The position numbers and the translations under genes were made by a program. The notes beneath the pieces are model-generated. The model was not told the DNA's origin. It did no database searches and saw only the letters and a list, made by a program, of their open reading frames with translations. This document shows, piece after piece, positions 26,010-35,004 of a stretch of 64,000 nucleotides of DNA. The stretch comes from Candidatus Finniella inopinata (GTDB lineage: Bacteria; Pseudomonadota; Alphaproteobacteria; Paracaedibacterales; CAIULA01): contig NZ_SCFB01000001.1 of assembly GCF_004210305.1 (NCBI RefSeq), forward strand, positions 94,652-158,651. Reading direction: 5' to 3'. Within the stretch, counting starts at the first letter, position 1; every line of letters starts with the position of its first letter.

Positions 26010-28997
26010 ATGTATAAATATATTTTTGGAACTTTTTTTCTCCTCGCTATTTCGTGTGATCAGCTATTTTCAATGGTTTTTGATAAAGATGCTGAAGTGC
26101 GCGCCTTTCGTGCATGGGCCAACTGGAACAAACCAGGTGCACATGTTGTAAAAGCAGGACAATACGAAGGTATTGATATTTTGAATTTTATTGCAGATAG
26201 AGGATTAGCAGGACACATACCACCCTCTCTTAATCCGCTGATTAAGGGCAGAAACCCAAAGCAGTACCTTGCCTCAGTTGCCCTGTCCATGTTGCAAGGG
26301 TACGGTTTTGATGAGGGCATCGTTGACACACCAGTTAATCCCAGTGAAATGACAAAGTATCGTGACGCTGTTACGACAATTGGACAGCATCTCAACAAGT
26401 CAGCCAAATCACTGGCAGTAGAAGAAATTTCTAAAACAACGAAGACCGGAACACACATTAATGAACATGTGCGTATTGCAAATGAGTTGTTGGGCAGTAA
26501 GCCTCCCCTTACACCAGTTGAGCCTTTGTACACCATGGAAGGATTTATTCGATCCGAAGCTTCAATGCGTGAAACATTTTGGAATGGACATATAGCTTCG
26601 CAATGTTCTGATGTGAAGTGTTACACAAGCGACAAGACTGCAGCAGGTGCAGCTGGAACTTTTTCTCCGCTACAACGCGTCAGTGCAACAGGCAAAACTC
26701 AACAAGGGCATCAATATAATCTTCGATCAAAAGCCGCTGCCTCAAGTCAGCTCACAAAAACGGAAATTCATTACAACGTTTATATTTCAGATGCCGTTAG
26801 GGAAGGCAGAGAGCAACCTAAAGGAGTCATTGTCAAAATATACGGAGGAGTTATAAAAGAAAAAGCTTTAGTACAGACAGAACCATCACTGGAATATATT
26901 GTGGCTCACCAGGGATACATTGTTTACGCACTGAATCTTAGGGGTGTCGAAGGTATTGACCCAGATTTATTAGCTGCTCAAGGAAAATCAGAAGGCGTGA
27001 TTTCTACGTTAAGAGACGTTACTTATTTCGCCCAAATGATTAAAAGAGCCCATAGAATACTTAAAGAGGGAAATAATAAGCAGACACAATCTGCCATAAA
27101 TTCCCCAGAATTTAGCGATTTAATTAAAGATCAAAACATCCCAATCGTTTTGACTGGTGGAAGTTTTGGTGGTTATATGTCTATGCTTGTTGCGACTTAC
27201 GACGAAACCTTTGATGCTGTAGATTTTAAAAATATAGATTCTGATGATGAAGATTCTGATGATGTGGGTTTTGCTAAATCTGAAATTTTCTCTTACGATC
27301 ACAGAACAACTTTTGATGCATATATTCCCGTCATGGGGGTGAACGATGTGCGGGGTGATATGAATTCAGGCACTGAAGTTTCAAAAAGACGCTGGACTCC
27401 TGGGAAACTTACGTTACTGCAGGGCATGAATGGGTGGATAGCTAATGCTTTCTATAACAGAAACATTCTAGATAACGATGCAGACAATAATGAGGTTTCA
27501 CCAATTTATAGAATGAACCTCTTAGAAAGACCTATGCTTTTGATGCATGGTCTTTCGGATCGTAATACAAGTCCGTTTGAATCAATTGATTTCATTAATG
27601 CAGCTTTTAAATATGGGAAGAGAGATTTAGTTGCCGCCTATTTTGATAGAGACTTAGGTCATTCTTATCCTACATTTTATCATCCAATGAAAAGCTTTTA
27701 CGAAACAATTTTTAGATTTATGGATTTAGTGGCTTGGCATAAAAAGAAAGAGATACCATTCAAGTTTTCTCCAGCGATGCAAAGCTCAACTTTTGCTGCA
27801 AAAGAAGCTGCCGCCTTGGTGACAAAAGCAAGGCACGAAGATATTGCAGAAGATGATCAAAAGTTTATTTTAGACGCATTAAAATTATATAAAACACAAA
27901 AGGCCACACAACCTTCTGCAAGTGGGCTTGAGGAACAGGTGTGGGAAGCTATTAAATCAAGTAACAGGCTGTCTTACATAAAAGCACTTCTTGCCCGTAA
28001 AGCCTATGCAGTCTATCCGAACTTAACTTTTCGAAAACGGCAAGAAAGAGACTCTACAAAAGAAAGGATATTCAATGAAATTGGCTTAACCAGCTCACCT
28101 CCTCCGTCAAATTTCCTTGATCCTAATTACCGTGATGCAAGTAACAAGCCAACAGGCCAGATCGTACAATATTACATGTGGACAAATTTTTGGTTTTCAC
28201 CTCCAAATCTTGATGTATCTAAAAATGTAATTGGGCTGGCCTCGAATGCAGCAGCCTTCCTGGAATACTATGATAATCTTATAAAAAGTGAGTTTCTAGA
28301 TATTATTCGGAATAAGGCTTATATTCTGGATAACCTGGAAGAGACCATTTTGGAAACAAACATATTTTTTAATGAGAAAGATCTCCCTACCTTAGACCAA
28401 ATGATAGCGTCTTCAGTAACAACGCAAGAAGCGCCTCCGCCAATAGTAGAAATAGCACCTCCGCCATTAGTACAGATAGCATCACAACAAGTAATACCAT
28501 CAAGACCAATTGTTTTAGGTGCAAACGGTGCCGGCAATATTGAACTCAGCTGCGGTACCCTAGCGTCACAACTAAAGAGCCTACCTGTTGACGCAACTGG
28601 TAAAGCAGGCAGGTATACAATAGGCGAGAGAACAATCGAACCAACAATGCTAGTGATTAAAAAAATTACGGAGGGGGATTGCAATCTATCTGACGCAGAA
28701 TTGCAACCATTTCTTATTTGCGTTGCAGCAGCTCTAAATGAAGAATTGGTCAATCCACTAGCCAAAATATATTCTCCCTTAAAGGAAAACGAAAATATTA
28801 ATGTATTCAAAGGTGATGATAATATCTCTTATGCGAGTAGTGGTCGAGCGCGTGTCCGCGTTAGTAAAAAGGATTTGTTAAATTCCTTTAAAAAGTATTG
28901 TGACTGCTTAAGAACAGGACAAAATCCTCAACCAGAAGCCGTAGATCCTGAGCTTTTAGCCAATATTGTGGCATTACAAAAAGCCAAGACTCCCTAA
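26010..28997 (+). CDS. Large secreted S9-type (prolyl oligopeptidase-like) serine peptidase
   Basis: About 995 residues from ATG 26010, which places a signal peptide (MYKYIFGTFFLLAISCDQLF) at the N-terminus and an SD (AAGGG) before it. An upstream ATG at 25977 would bury the signal. The alpha/beta-hydrolase core resembles S9 catalytic domains: GVIVKIYGG, nucleophile S385 in TGGSFGGYMS, D517 in LMHGLSDRNTS and H551 in DLGHSYP. An acidic insert (DSDDEDSDDVG) sits between Ser and Asp. There is no beta-propeller; residues 1-270 are unfamiliar. After about 590 comes a region of some 400 residues with a Pro-rich linker (APPPIVEIAPPPL) and no recognised domain. It stands alone and is probably secreted to the periplasm or beyond. 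Confidence 0.7.
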   Translation: MYKYIFGTFFLLAISCDQLFSMVFDKDAEVRAFRAWANWNKPGAHVVKAGQYEGIDILNFIADRGLAGHIPPSLNPLIKGRNPKQYLASVALSMLQGYGFDEGIVDTPVNPSEMTKYRDAVTTIGQHLNKSAKSLAVEEISKTTKTGTHINEHVRIANELLGSKPPLTPVEPLYTMEGFIRSEASMRETFWNGHIASQCSDVKCYTSDKTAAGAAGTFSPLQRVSATGKTQQGHQYNLRSKAAASSQLTKTEIHYNVYISDAVREGREQPKGVIVKIYGGVIKEKALVQTEPSLEYIVAHQGYIVYALNLRGVEGIDPDLLAAQGKSEGVISTLRDVTYFAQMIKRAHRILKEGNNKQTQSAINSPEFSDLIKDQNIPIVLTGGSFGGYMSMLVATYDETFDAVDFKNIDSDDEDSDDVGFAKSEIFSYDHRTTFDAYIPVMGVNDVRGDMNSGTEVSKRRWTPGKLTLLQGMNGWIANAFYNRNILDNDADNNEVSPIYRMNLLERPMLLMHGLSDRNTSPFESIDFINAAFKYGKRDLVAAYFDRDLGHSYPTFYHPMKSFYETIFRFMDLVAWHKKKEIPFKFSPAMQSSTFAAKEAAALVTKARHEDIAEDDQKFILDALKLYKTQKATQPSASGLEEQVWEAIKSSNRLSYIKALLARKAYAVYPNLTFRKRQERDSTKERIFNEIGLTSSPPPSNFLDPNYRDASNKPTGQIVQYYMWTNFWFSPPNLDVSKNVIGLASNAAAFLEYYDNLIKSEFLDIIRNKAYILDNLEETILETNIFFNEKDLPTLDQMIASSVTTQEAPPPIVEIAPPPLVQIASQQVIPSRPIVLGANGAGNIELSCGTLASQLKSLPVDATGKAGRYTIGERTIEPTMLVIKKITEGDCNLSDAELQPFLICVAAALNEELVNPLAKIYSPLKENENINVFKGDDNISYASSGRARVRVSKKDLLNSFKKYCDCLRTGQNPQPEAVDPELLANIVALQKAKTP

Positions 28998-29116
28998 TAG
29001 TTTGGTGGTATCCATTTCCTCTGTCAGTTGGCATTTCTTCTGGCAGATAACTTACTATTATTTACAGTAATTTGCTTAAAATTTTACGATGCGTAGGCCT
29101 TGGGGGGCATCTATCT

Positions 29117-30178
29117 TCAGAATCTTTTAATACGCTCTAAAAGTCTTATAAAGGTCGAATCCAGAAAATAGTCACGTGCTGCTTTGTCATAAGTGATGGG
29201 ATTATTATCTTCTTTATAGAACAGGGCAAAAATCGTTTGATAATTGTTGAAACTCTGCTGACGGCGAGTCAGTATATACTCGTCCTCTGGTACTCCCTTG
29301 GGTGCTTGAAATTGACCAGACAAATGGGCAAAACTGGTGACAACTCCAAATAAGTAATCTTCTGTTTTACCATTCTCAGTAATCCTTACAAAGACAGGGG
29401 CGCCACTGGTTCCCGGCAAAGCTAAAGCATAAGGTTTTTCACCATCTTTTATCCAATTTTGGGTCGCATCGAAAACGCGAATGGTCTCCTCGTCAGCCTG
29501 CTCGGATGGTTGAGTTAGTTTTTTATCAGGTTTAAAGAAAAGTGAAGATTGTAATAAAGACCTTTTCGATGCCAATTCCTCCTCGTCCAACCCACCCACA
29601 TGGTAGGTGTCGCGTTCATATAATCGAAAGGCGCGTTTAATTGCTGGATTCTTTGGTTGGTCCGCCATGCCAAAGCTAACAACTGTTAAAACAGATTGGC
29701 TCGGGACGGTTTTTTTTTCAAACAGTTTGGCAGGGCGAATATGATGGATAGGTTGTTTCAGCTTTATAAGAGCAATATCGTGTTTAGCTTGAAGGCCCGA
29801 GTTTTCAGTGTAACGGGCATCCACAAGCACACAAGCTGCCTGGGCTGTAAAAATTTGCCCATTATTAATAAAGGTAACGTCAACCTGCTCAACAGGAAGG
29901 GGTTGATTCATGGGTTCTTGTTGGCGTTTTTGAATCATTTCAATCACCCCGTGGGCAGCTGTGGCTACCAGATCTGGGGCAATCAGAACGCCTGTTTGAC
30001 TGATTTGTGCCTTATGGTCCAGAACATAACAAGTTGAGTCAAATTCTGTGCTCTCATTAGCCAGGTCTTCATAATCACGTTGCTGATGAATTCCATCTGA
30101 CAACATGGCATGTAGGGGTTCAATGAAGCCTGTGGCTAAAACAAATACACATAATAATTTAACGTATTTCTGCATCAA
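29117..30178 (-). CDS. Secreted trypsin-like serine protease (S1 family)
   Basis: A 353-residue protein with a signal peptide (KYVKLLCVFVLATGFIEPLHA). The chymotrypsin-fold triad is legible: H76 in VATAAHGVIE, D134 in KHDIALIKLKQP and S258 in ALPGTSGAPVFV, the last being a GTSGAP version of GDSGGP. The arrangement resembles bacterial trypsin-like secreted proteases rather than HtrA: there is no PDZ domain. It lies 2 bp after ald in the same direction, but a secreted protease and ald share no obvious pathway. The target is unknown. Confidence 0.8.
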   Translation of the reverse strand: MMQKYVKLLCVFVLATGFIEPLHAMLSDGIHQQRDYEDLANESTEFDSTCYVLDHKAQISQTGVLIAPDLVATAAHGVIEMIQKRQQEPMNQPLPVEQVDVTFINNGQIFTAQAACVLVDARYTENSGLQAKHDIALIKLKQPIHHIRPAKLFEKKTVPSQSVLTVVSFGMADQPKNPAIKRAFRLYERDTYHVGGLDEEELASKRSLLQSSLFFKPDKKLTQPSEQADEETIRVFDATQNWIKDGEKPYALALPGTSGAPVFVRITENGKTEDYLFGVVTSFAHLSGQFQAPKGVPEDEYILTRRQQSFNNYQTIFALFYKEDNNPITYDKAARDYFLDSTFIRLLERIKRF

Positions 30179-30180
30179 AT

Positions 30181-31299
30181 TTATGCTGCTAAAAGTTGAC
30201 TAGGCTCCGTGTAATCCAAATCTAGGGCTTCTGCTACTGCTTGGTAGGTTACTTTCCCTTTATAAACATTCAGGCCATTTAACAAATGGGGGTCTTCTGA
30301 AAGGGCTTGACGGTATCCCTTTTGGGCTAAAGCCAGGGCGAAAGGCAGCGTGGCATTATTTAAAGCCATGGTTGATGTCCGCGCTACAGCACCTGGCATA
30401 TTAGTTACACAATAATGAACAATATCATCCACAACATAGCTGGGTTCAGCATGGGTTGTTGGTCGGCTTGTTTCAAAGCAACCCCCCTGGTCGATGGCCA
30501 CATCAACCAATACAGAGCCAGGACGCATCTTTTTTAACATATCACGTGTGACCAAACGAGGGGCCGCAGCACCCACAACTAGGACAGCACCTATAACTAG
30601 ATCAGATTTGCTCACTAATTTCTCAACACTGCTTCGGGTGGAAAAAATAGTTTTTATTCGACCTGAAAATTCCCAGTCTAGTTCGTTCAAACGGCGGGGG
30701 TTTCTGTCAACAATGGTCACCTCAGCCCCCATACCCATGGCGATACGGGCTGCATTGGCACCAACCACGCCACCACCTAAAACTAAAACTCTGCCAGGTT
30801 CTACACCAGCAACGCCACCCAAAAGGACGCCGGCTCCACCTTGCCCTTTTTCTAACATATAGGCGCCCACCTGAATGGACATGCGGCCTGCAACCTCGCT
30901 CATCGGGGCTAGTAGCGGTAAACCACCGCGGGAATCTGTCACGGTTTCATAAGCAATTGCAATGCATCCTGATTCCATCAACCCTTTTGTTTGTTCAAGG
31001 TCGGGGGCCAAATGCAGATACGTAAAAAGGACCTGATCAGGGCGCAGCATTTTGCATTCACTAAGTTGGGGTTCTTTGACCTTAATAATCATATCAGCTT
31101 GATTAAAAATCTCGGCAGCCGTTTGAACAATGGTCGCACCGACTTTTTGATAATCGTGGTCACCAAAACCAATTCCAGTACCAGCTTGTGTTTCAACCAA
31201 AACCTTATGTCCGTTCGACAAAAGTTCCTGCGCTGATGCTGGGGTCAATCCAACCCGATACTCGTGGTTTTTAATTTCTTTGGGAACACCAATAATCAT
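30181..31299 (-). CDS. ald: Alanine dehydrogenase
   Basis: A 372-residue NAD-dependent enzyme interconverting L-alanine and pyruvate plus ammonia. The N-terminal MIIGVPKEIKNHEYRVGLTP is diagnostic. YLHLAPDLEQTKGLMESG and the Rossmann motif VLVLGGGVVGANAARIAMG follow, then DMLKKMRPGSVLVDVAIDQG. Length matches the family. It would let the cell use alanine, an abundant host amino acid, as a carbon and nitrogen source. Confidence 0.95.
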   Translation of the reverse strand: MIIGVPKEIKNHEYRVGLTPASAQELLSNGHKVLVETQAGTGIGFGDHDYQKVGATIVQTAAEIFNQADMIIKVKEPQLSECKMLRPDQVLFTYLHLAPDLEQTKGLMESGCIAIAYETVTDSRGGLPLLAPMSEVAGRMSIQVGAYMLEKGQGGAGVLLGGVAGVEPGRVLVLGGGVVGANAARIAMGMGAEVTIVDRNPRRLNELDWEFSGRIKTIFSTRSSVEKLVSKSDLVIGAVLVVGAAAPRLVTRDMLKKMRPGSVLVDVAIDQGGCFETSRPTTHAEPSYVVDDIVHYCVTNMPGAVARTSTMALNNATLPFALALAQKGYRQALSEDPHLLNGLNVYKGKVTYQAVAEALDLDYTEPSQLLAA

Positions 31300-31368
31300 G
31301 ATTACTCTTTGTTTACGCTAGAGTGGTAAAATTTTGTGGAAGTTAGAAATTGTACAAAGTGATGTCAC

Positions 31369-31971
31369 TTATACAGACTTTAAAACATAATGGTGGGGGT
31401 AGTGAATGCGGACATACTCGCTCATCTCTTGGATGACTCGATCCACTGTGACGTTCGTCGGCTCATCCAATGTTTCAACATGGATGTCAGCGCTTTCATA
31501 AATGGGGTACCGTTCGGCAATTAAACTTTCTAATGTTTCCCTTTGATTTCCCTGGGTTAACAAGGGTCTGTCGTTTCGTCTTGAGACACGGGCGACCAAT
31601 GTTTCAATGTCGGCTTTTAGCCAGACTGAAATGGCCTTTTCCTTAATCAATTTTTGGGTTTCAAGATTGTTTAAAGAACCCCCTCCAGTTGCTAGTACGT
31701 GTATAGGTTGATCCAATAAACGAGTAATCACCCGATGTTCACCGCTTAGAAAGGCCTGCTCACCAAAAACCGATAAAATCTCTTTAATCGGACAGCCAGC
31801 AGCAGCCTCAACCTCGTGATCGGAATCATAAAAAGGTAATTCCAGTCGTTTGGACAAACGTCTGCCAATGCTGGTTTTACCTGAGCCCATGAGCCCAACC
31901 AAAACAATGGTTTTAGGGGGCATGAAACTAATTGTTGTAGACTGAGGACGGGAACTATGAGAATACATCAT
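31369..31971 (-). CDS. aroK: Shikimate kinase
   Basis: An NMP-kinase-fold enzyme phosphorylating shikimate in aromatic amino acid synthesis. P-loop is GLMGSGKTS, the shikimate-binding FYDSDHEVE contains the Asp, ATGGGSLNN is the second substrate loop, and RPLLTQGNQ lies in the lid. The start is uncertain: ATG 31971 is given here. TTG 31977 or ATG 31923 (MPPKTIVLVG, closer to the family length) are alternatives, and none has a clear SD. The usual partner aroB is not adjacent. Confidence 0.88.
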   Translation of the reverse strand: MMYSHSSRPQSTTISFMPPKTIVLVGLMGSGKTSIGRRLSKRLELPFYDSDHEVEAAAGCPIKEILSVFGEQAFLSGEHRVITRLLDQPIHVLATGGGSLNNLETQKLIKEKAISVWLKADIETLVARVSRRNDRPLLTQGNQRETLESLIAERYPIYESADIHVETLDEPTNVTVDRVIQEMSEYVRIHYPHHYVLKSV

Positions 31972-32122
31972 CACCAAAACTGCATGTCTTAATTTATAAT
32001 TTTAATTCTATCCAGTTATATACCCATTCTGGATAAAGATGTTGGTTCTTCTATTTGAATCAGTATGGGTACAAGTCCCTGCGGACCACATAGGTAAATA
32101 TGCCGTCCACAAGGCGCTGCTG

Positions 32123-33106
32123 TCAATGATTTGTTGAATGTGTGGTCAAAAAAGCTTCGATATCTTTTGTAAGTTTTTGATGAATATCGGCAGTTTCATT
32201 GAAAATATTGTGCCAGGCCCCTTCATAAATTTTATGCGTGCCGATTTTTAAATGGCTAGCAACTTTAGCATCCTGACTGGTATCAACCGTTTGATCGTCA
32301 CCTGCTGTGGCTATGAAAATGGGTGTGGTTATCGCCTGTAGTCCTTCAGCTTGTAGTGCCTGATCCAAGGCTCTAAAGCTTGCATTTAGCCAACCATAGG
32401 TGGGGCCTGCGGTCATGAATTGGGGATGATCTTGGGTAATCTTTTTTTGCCGTTCAAAGTTTTCACGATCATGGGTGCCTCGATTCTTTTCAAACACATC
32501 TTTATTGATGTCAAAATCACCATAGCCAAAACAATAATGATCAGCATACCCTAATTTTGTTGCTGCGGCACTCAACCAGCGGGCAGCAAAAACGGGGAAG
32601 GGGTTGGTTTTTAATCCTAACATAGGCGATAAAAACACGGCGGCTTGAACAGGGAAAGTTTTGGCAACGCTTTGATCACTCAAAAAATGTAGAACAACCA
32701 AGGAGCCCATCGAACTGCCTACTAGGTAAATCGCCTGGTCGGAGGTGCGATAGGTTTTTAGGGTTAATTTCACGTCCTCCACATAAGACTGGTAATCATC
32801 TATGTAAACCTTTTGGGGGTTGTCCGTTTCCCGATCGGATCCACCGTGCCCACGCCAGTCAATAACGACGACCCGAAATCCCAAATTGGCAAAATAGTCG
32901 GCTAATCGATCATTTTTTTCAATAAACGATGCTCGTCCCGGGCAAATGATTAGCAGTTTTTTGGTATCCGCTGATACTTTCGAGTGCCATTCGCCCACGC
33001 GTATTTTGACGCCGTTTTCATGTTTTAAAGATTGGTAAGAGAATTCAGCGTGAAGCGGGGATAGAAAAATAAGCAGTAAAGCGAATTGACGGAAAATTTT
33101 TAGCAT
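32123..33106 (-). CDS. Secreted alpha/beta hydrolase, lysophospholipase/monoacylglycerol lipase-like
   Basis: A 327-residue protein with signal peptide MLKIFRQFALLLIFLSPLHA. The hydrolase core has FRVVVIDWRGHGGSD, nucleophile S132 in LVGSSMGSL, an acid residue in FIATAGDDQTVD and the His in YEGAWHNIFNE. The WRGHGGSDR and EGAWHNIFNE segments are typical of PldB-like lysophospholipases. It lies 14 bp downstream of ruvB. A secreted lipase of this kind could act on host or own membrane lipids. Confidence 0.8.
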   Translation of the reverse strand: MLKIFRQFALLLIFLSPLHAEFSYQSLKHENGVKIRVGEWHSKVSADTKKLLIICPGRASFIEKNDRLADYFANLGFRVVVIDWRGHGGSDRETDNPQKVYIDDYQSYVEDVKLTLKTYRTSDQAIYLVGSSMGSLVVLHFLSDQSVAKTFPVQAAVFLSPMLGLKTNPFPVFAARWLSAAATKLGYADHYCFGYGDFDINKDVFEKNRGTHDRENFERQKKITQDHPQFMTAGPTYGWLNASFRALDQALQAEGLQAITTPIFIATAGDDQTVDTSQDAKVASHLKIGTHKIYEGAWHNIFNETADIHQKLTKDIEAFLTTHSTNH

Positions 33107-33120
33107 TTCAAGCTCCTTAT

Positions 33121-34158
33121 TTACGAATCAGAAAAAGGCAGTTGCGATTGTGCGCCTGAGGCTGCAATAAAAGGCAACCCCAAATGTTGATAGGCGTTTT
33201 CTGTTAAAATGCGACCGCGGGGGGTGCGTTGAATAAAACCCTGTTGAATCAGATAGGGTTCGATCGTTTCTTCCAACGTATCGCGTTGTTCCGACAAAGC
33301 AGCGGCCAGGGTTTCGATGCCAACGGGCCCCCCTTTGTAATAATCAATAATGGTGCGCAGGTACTTTATGTCTTGCGCATCCAGGCCCAACGGGTCAACC
33401 TCCAACCGATTCAGGGCGTCTTTTGCCATATCCTCTTCCACAATCGTTTGGCCCATAACGCTGGCAAAGTCACGGACACGCCTCAATAATCGCCCTGCCA
33501 CCCGCGGAGTCCCACGTGATCGCCTGGCAATCTCAAAGGCCCCGCTTTCTATCAAGTTAAATTCTAAAATTTTCGCGGCACGACGAATGATAGTCGTCAA
33601 CTCATTCAGCTCATAAAATTGTAACCGCAGTGGAATACCGAATCGTTCCCGCAATGGTTGACTTAACAGACCAGACCGGGTTGTGGCCCCGATAAGGGTA
33701 AAAGGAACCAAGTCAAGCCGAATAGAGCGAGCCGCTGGCCCTTCGCCAATCATAATATCCAGTTTAAAATCTTCCATTGCCGAGTATAAAACCTCTTCAA
33801 TGGTTGGGTTTAGTCGGTGGATTTCGTCAATGAATAAAACGTCATGTGGTTGCAGGTTGGTCAGAAGAGCAGCCAGATCACCGCTTTTGGTAATAATGGG
33901 CCCTGATGTGGCACGAAAGCCCACGTCCATTTCCTTCGCAACAATCTGAGCCAGGGTTGTTTTACCAAGGCCGGGGGGGCCAAATAGTAAAACGTGGTCC
34001 AATGATTCCTTGCGGTTTTTGGCCGCTTGAATAAACACGCTTAAATTGCTGCGCACAGCCGCCTGACCCGTAAAATCAGCCAGGCTTAAGGGGCGCAGCG
34101 AAGGTTCTAACTCCTCCTCTAACTGTTTATTTGGATCAATTAAACGAAGGTCAGTCAT
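33121..34158 (-). CDS. ruvB: Holliday junction branch migration ATPase RuvB
   Basis: A 345-residue AAA+ motor of the RuvAB complex. Walker A is [13 protein letters not shown], Walker B is [11 protein letters not shown], sensor 1 is [10 protein letters not shown], and the arginine finger region is [10 protein letters not shown]. The C-terminal winged helix has [14 protein letters not shown] lies 6 bp after the ruvA stop. Confidence 0.97.
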   Translation of the reverse strand: MTDLRLIDPNKQLEEELEPSLRPLSLADFTGQAAVRSNLSVFIQAAKNRKESLDHVLLFGPPGLGKTTLAQIVAKEMDVGFRATSGPIITKSGDLAALLTNLQPHDVLFIDEIHRLNPTIEEVLYSAMEDFKLDIMIGEGPAARSIRLDLVPFTLIGATTRSGLLSQPLRERFGIPLRLQFYELNELTTIIRRAAKILEFNLIESGAFEIARRSRGTPRVAGRLLRRVRDFASVMGQTIVEEDMAKDALNRLEVDPLGLDAQDIKYLRTIIDYYKGGPVGIETLAAALSEQRDTLEETIEPYLIQQGFIQRTPRGRILTENAYQHLGLPFIAASGAQSQLPFSDS

Positions 34159-34164
34159 TATTCA

Positions 34165-34767
34165 TCATGATGTCTTAGACAATTTTTGCAAAGATAACCG
34201 AATTAAGACTTCAGCGGTAGGGTTATTTGGGTTTTCTTGAGCGGTTTTTGTTAACGCCAAGCTGGCCTCGGCCTTTGAATAACCAAGTCCTAGTAAGCCG
34301 GACAGTGCGTCTTGTATGGCTGAGGTTGGAGACGCCAGTTGAATCGGAAGAGAACCCGACAGGGTGAAAATTTTATCTTTTAGTTCCAACACAATCCGGC
34401 CCGCTATTTTAGCGCCAACACCATCAGCCTGGGTTAATGATAAACGATCTTGCTGACTGATGGCGGCTCTGAGTCTTTCAGGGCTAAGATTCGATAGGAT
34501 GGAAAGTGCTGCTTTTGCTCCCACCCCCTGTACCGTTAACAACAACTGAAAACAATGACGCTCGTCAGGGTCGTAAAAGCCGCAAAGCTGTTGGTGATCT
34601 TGGCGGATGATGTGTTCAATCCATAAGCTAAGTTTTTGACCAATGGCGGGAAGCTGGTCAATGGTACGAGCCGAGACCTGAACCCAATAGCCAACGCCTT
34701 GAACATCAAGAATTAAATGCCCGTCATAAAGGCTGTCAAGAATGCCGGTCAATTTTGCAATTATCAT
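34165..34767 (-). CDS. ruvA: Holliday junction DNA helicase subunit RuvA
   Basis: A 200-residue junction-binding protein. Domain I (MIIAKLTGILDSLYDGHLIL, an OB fold), domain II helix-hairpin-helix (LLTVQGVGAKAALSILS and LTQADGVGAKIAGRIVLEL), and domain III (DALSGLLGLGYSKAEASLAL), which contacts RuvB, are all present. ruvC is not directly upstream, so the operon here is ruvAB only. Confidence 0.96.
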   Translation of the reverse strand: MIIAKLTGILDSLYDGHLILDVQGVGYWVQVSARTIDQLPAIGQKLSLWIEHIIRQDHQQLCGFYDPDERHCFQLLLTVQGVGAKAALSILSNLSPERLRAAISQQDRLSLTQADGVGAKIAGRIVLELKDKIFTLSGSLPIQLASPTSAIQDALSGLLGLGYSKAEASLALTKTAQENPNNPTAEVLIRLSLQKLSKTS

Positions 34768-34889
34768 TAAGGACTCGTCTTCCTGCTAATTTTTTTTCAT
34801 TAATCACTTTTATACAAAATAAGAAGACCTTACGATATACCCTTTAGATCTTTTGTAGGCAGCTTAGAAATCAAAATTTGCGTAAAATC

Positions 34890-34918
34890 TTGACAAAGGG
34901 TTGAATTTAGAGCATATT
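34890..34918 (+). promoter_or_regulatory. Sigma-70-like promoter of the M23 peptidase gene
   Basis: A perfect TTGACA (34890-34895), a 17-bp spacer and CATATT (34913-34918) lie about 90 bp before the start at 35005, in the 237-bp divergent gap with ruvA. The rest of the gap shows no further gene. Confidence 0.5.
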
Positions 34919-35004
34919 TCGAATGATGGTTGTTATTTAAAACTATACTAAATTTATTTATATTAAGTTGGCATAGATCGTTTTTTTATAGGAGGCATAC
35001 TGGC

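Noticed and set aside
26647-26856. Plus-strand frame of 69 codons inside the S9 peptidase gene
   Set aside because: Out-of-frame shadow; the main gene is open through it with continuous features.
30494-30862. Plus-strand frame of 122 codons antisense to ald
   Set aside because: Proline/threonine-rich shadow of a well-conserved gene.
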